DNA of 16,073 nt, taken from Phoronis ovalis (taxonomy: Eukaryota; Phoronida; Phoronidae). The position numbers were made by a program, and so were the translations under genes. Shown piece by piece: positions 15,257-16,073 of the stretch; positions within the stretch are counted from its first letter, which is position 1; each line of letters opens with the position of its first letter. The stretch is from positions 1 through 16,073 of the forward strand of contig JAOXYB010025025.1 in the NCBI GenBank assembly GCA_028565635.1. The letters run 5' to 3'. The notes below the pieces were generated by a model. It saw only the letters and a program-made list of their open reading frames with translations. It was not told the origin of the DNA and made no database searches.

Positions 15257-15720
15257 GTAAGCGAAACTCTTGATATCTTGTTAAACATCATTTCATTTAA
15301 ACATTCTGTAACTGTTCTATAAACAAATTTTTTAAAATTATATTGATTTGATATTACCTGACACAGTGACAGGTACTTTTATAATCTGGTACTAATAAAT
15401 TAATCCAAGATTATTTAATTATTTAACAATTAAATATGACACCCACGTGAGCTATGTGACATATTTCTACTTTAAAGAGGGGGTGTATACCCCCACAGAT
15501 CACCATTCACCACTTAAAAAACTATTAGTATTAAGCTGAGACTAATATAACTAAATGAATTCACTATTCGTCAGCAATTTCTAAACTTCATTTACATTCA
15601 CCAGTAATAGTGCTGTTCGATCACCATTCACCACAGTTCATCAACATAATTACCAAAAAACTCACAAACTCATAAATAAACTAGATAGCCTTTTAGCAAA
15701 GGCAGGGTTGCTCATATTGG
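15257..15720. other. Non-coding region with small repeats
   Basis: AT-rich sequence with a CACGTG (15446), an ACCCCC/GGGGGT small stem (15479-15494) and a 16-base direct repeat. No ORF or RNA recognised. It could be intron of a divergent gene if the 15257 donor is real. Confidence 0.5.
15498..15634 (+). repeat. 16-base direct repeat pair
   Basis: GATCACCATTCACCAC occurs at 15498-15513 and again exactly at 15619-15634, 121 bases apart. A partial form (ATTCACCA) lies at about 15597. This may be an old tandem duplication. Confidence 0.7.
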
Positions 15721-15735
15721 CTCCTATGAACGTTA

Positions 15736-16073
15736 AATGACCTCCAAATTACCTTTCAACATCATTTTTAGAATTTGGACCTTTGACCCACAAATGACCT
15801 TTTGACCCCAAGGTCAGCAATGGCTTTACCCTGGGGATGTCAAACGTCAAATATCATGTCCTTAACTACAACAGACTTCGAGATATATGGCTTAGTGAAT
15901 TTTGGATGATCAATAAATTAATTGAAAAGATGCCAAAAAAATAAAAACAAAACCTTTTAGTACCGAAATCTTTTCAAAGATCATCTAAAATACTTTGTTG
16001 TAACTCAATACAATCATTTTAGAACATTTTACATTTTTTTTTTAAATTTGACCTTTTGACCTCAGTCTCAACA
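15736..16073. repeat. TGACC-rich dispersed-repeat-like sequence
   Basis: TGACC recurs at 15738, 15784, 15795, 15803, 16049 and 16057, with the reverse AGGTCA at 15811. TGACCTTTTGACC at 15795-15807 recurs exactly at 16049-16061. This pattern is common in interspersed repeats of marine invertebrate genomes (recalled, not searched). It runs off the window end. Confidence 0.5.

Noticed and set aside
1-16073. tRNA, rRNA or CRISPR
   Set aside because: No tRNA-like B box with matching acceptor stem, no rRNA-like conserved block and no regularly spaced repeats were seen.

Overview
The window is AT-rich nuclear DNA from an animal, most likely a marine invertebrate. Three things point there: GT-AG introns of about 230 to 1,400 bases, metazoan-type AP-3 and DCP2 proteins, and non-coding DNA carrying short terminal-inverted-repeat elements and TGACC-rich repeats. 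I cannot name the phylum (mollusc, annelid, hemichordate and cnidarian all remain possible). Nothing looks bacterial or viral.

Layout. Positions 1-222 are the end of an upstream intron. Positions 223-11164 hold 18 consecutive coding exons on the + strand that join in frame into 979 residues of the AP-3 adaptor complex beta subunit (AP3B1/AP3B2 family). The N-terminus, about 70 residues by comparison with the human protein, lies upstream of the window. Two introns are long (3890-5297 and 8330-9503). The 9693-10412 intron contains a small DNA transposon relative. Positions 11165-13666 are 3' UTR and intergenic DNA with a second copy of that element (12807-13176) and one unexplained exon-like open stretch (about 11608-11732). 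Positions 13667-14890 on the - strand are a complete 407-residue DCP2 mRNA-decapping enzyme in a single exon, tail to tail with AP3B. Upstream of DCP2 (14891-15260) is a promoter-like region with YY1-like, ETS-like and TATA-like elements. A splice donor-like site at 15257 could mark a divergent + strand transcript. The remainder, to 16073, is repeat-rich, with TGACC motif pairs continuing off the end.

The two genes are not functionally linked as far as is known: AP-3 beta works in vesicle traffic to lysosomes and related organelles, and DCP2 removes mRNA caps in the cytoplasm. I found no evidence of a new multi-gene system. The points most worth a second look are the two-copy element with a nested terminal repeat, the single-exon DCP2 with a start-overlapping uORF and a poly(A) signal 5 bases after its stop, the inverted duplication with an exon-like antisense ORF in the 8330-9503 intron, and the possible divergent first exon.
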